From CAZXCQ01 sp964639275 (GTDB taxonomy: Bacteria > Desulfobacterota > DSM-4660 > Desulfatiglandales > Desulfatiglandaceae): a stretch of 21,392 bases of DNA. A program made the position numbers and the translations under genes. This document shows positions 21,300-21,392 of the stretch, in pieces; within the stretch, counting starts at the first letter, position 1, and every line of letters begins with the position of its first letter. Under the pieces are notes generated by a model that saw only the letters and a list, made by a program, of their open reading frames with translations, ran no database searches and had not been told where the DNA came from. The stretch covers positions 1 to 21,392 of the forward strand of contig CAZXCQ010000088.1 of NCBI GenBank assembly GCA_964639275.1. Direction: 5' to 3'.

Positions 21300-21392
21300 A
21301 TGAAAGCAGTAGAATTGACCCAGGAGGGGTTTGGCAAGATGTTTTGTCTGGCCGGTATCGGAGGTCACCTCGACGGCTTTGTCCAGTCGGCC
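21300..21392 (+). CDS. Start of an unidentified ORF cut by the window edge
   Basis: An ATG at 21300 opens a frame that runs to the window end, 31 residues starting MKAVELTQEGFGKMF. A G-rich stretch (AGGGGG) directly touches the ATG, which is too close for a good ribosome binding site. The position after ArsR and permease genes is often taken by a small thioredoxin-like gene. The first residues are compatible with that, but no CxxC is visible, so the identity is open. Confidence 0.3.
   Translation, partial: MKAVELTQEGFGKMFCLAGIGGHLDGFVQSA

Noticed and set aside
1..21392. tRNA, rRNA, CRISPR arrays, insertion sequences
   Set aside because: I looked for T-loop sequences, regular spaced repeats and transposase motifs and saw none.

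Overview
The window comes from a dissimilatory sulfate reducer, most likely a member of the Desulfobacterota (former Deltaproteobacteria). The main evidence is a complete dsrA-dsrB-dsrD set on the minus strand (about 16.5-19.4 kb). It is supported by an rnc / radical SAM / era cluster, sigma-54 regulators and several small conserved proteins of the kind seen in that group. All assignments rest on reading the translated sequence; no database search was possible.

Layout, left to right. (1) 1-3.1 kb: the 3' part of an unidentified gene, a ribbon-helix-helix / RelE-ParE toxin-antitoxin pair with a repeat operator, and a stand-alone radical SAM protein. (2) 3.2-6.3 kb: a membrane histidine kinase and an NtrC-type sigma-54 response regulator, followed by about 290 bp with no protein gene. 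That gap holds a perfect 16-bp palindrome, a near-consensus sigma-54 promoter and a strong intrinsic terminator. Together they predict a roughly 65-nt small RNA with a CU-rich anti-Shine-Dalgarno stretch. (3) 6.3-8.9 kb, minus strand: rnc, an Elp3-like radical SAM gene and era, overlapping and driven by a recognisable promoter. (4) 9.1-11.3 kb, plus strand: pyrR, an unknown 400-residue protein and a YjbQ-family protein, tightly coupled. (5) 11.3-12.2 kb, minus: an ATP-grasp protein. (6) 12.3-15.1 kb, plus: an FmdB-type zinc ribbon protein and three poorly characterised genes behind one strong sigma-70 promoter. (7) 15.2-19.7 kb, minus: dsrABD, then a TPR protein and a YkgJ-type cysteine-cluster protein, with a roughly 240-nt dsr leader that may encode a small protein. 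(8) 19.7-21.4 kb, plus: an ArsR repressor with its own promoter and operator, a permease gene broken by an internal deletion plus frameshift, and the start of an unidentified ORF.

How the parts fit. DsrAB reduces sulfite in the cytoplasm and DsrD helps it; the operon is transcribed back-to-back with the ArsR/permease unit from a compact divergent promoter region. The most interesting candidate for an undescribed system is the two-component pair with its predicted enhancer, sigma-54 promoter and sRNA. The layout resembles the known CbrAB-CrcZ and LuxO-Qrr circuits, but I do not recognise the sequence as a described family.
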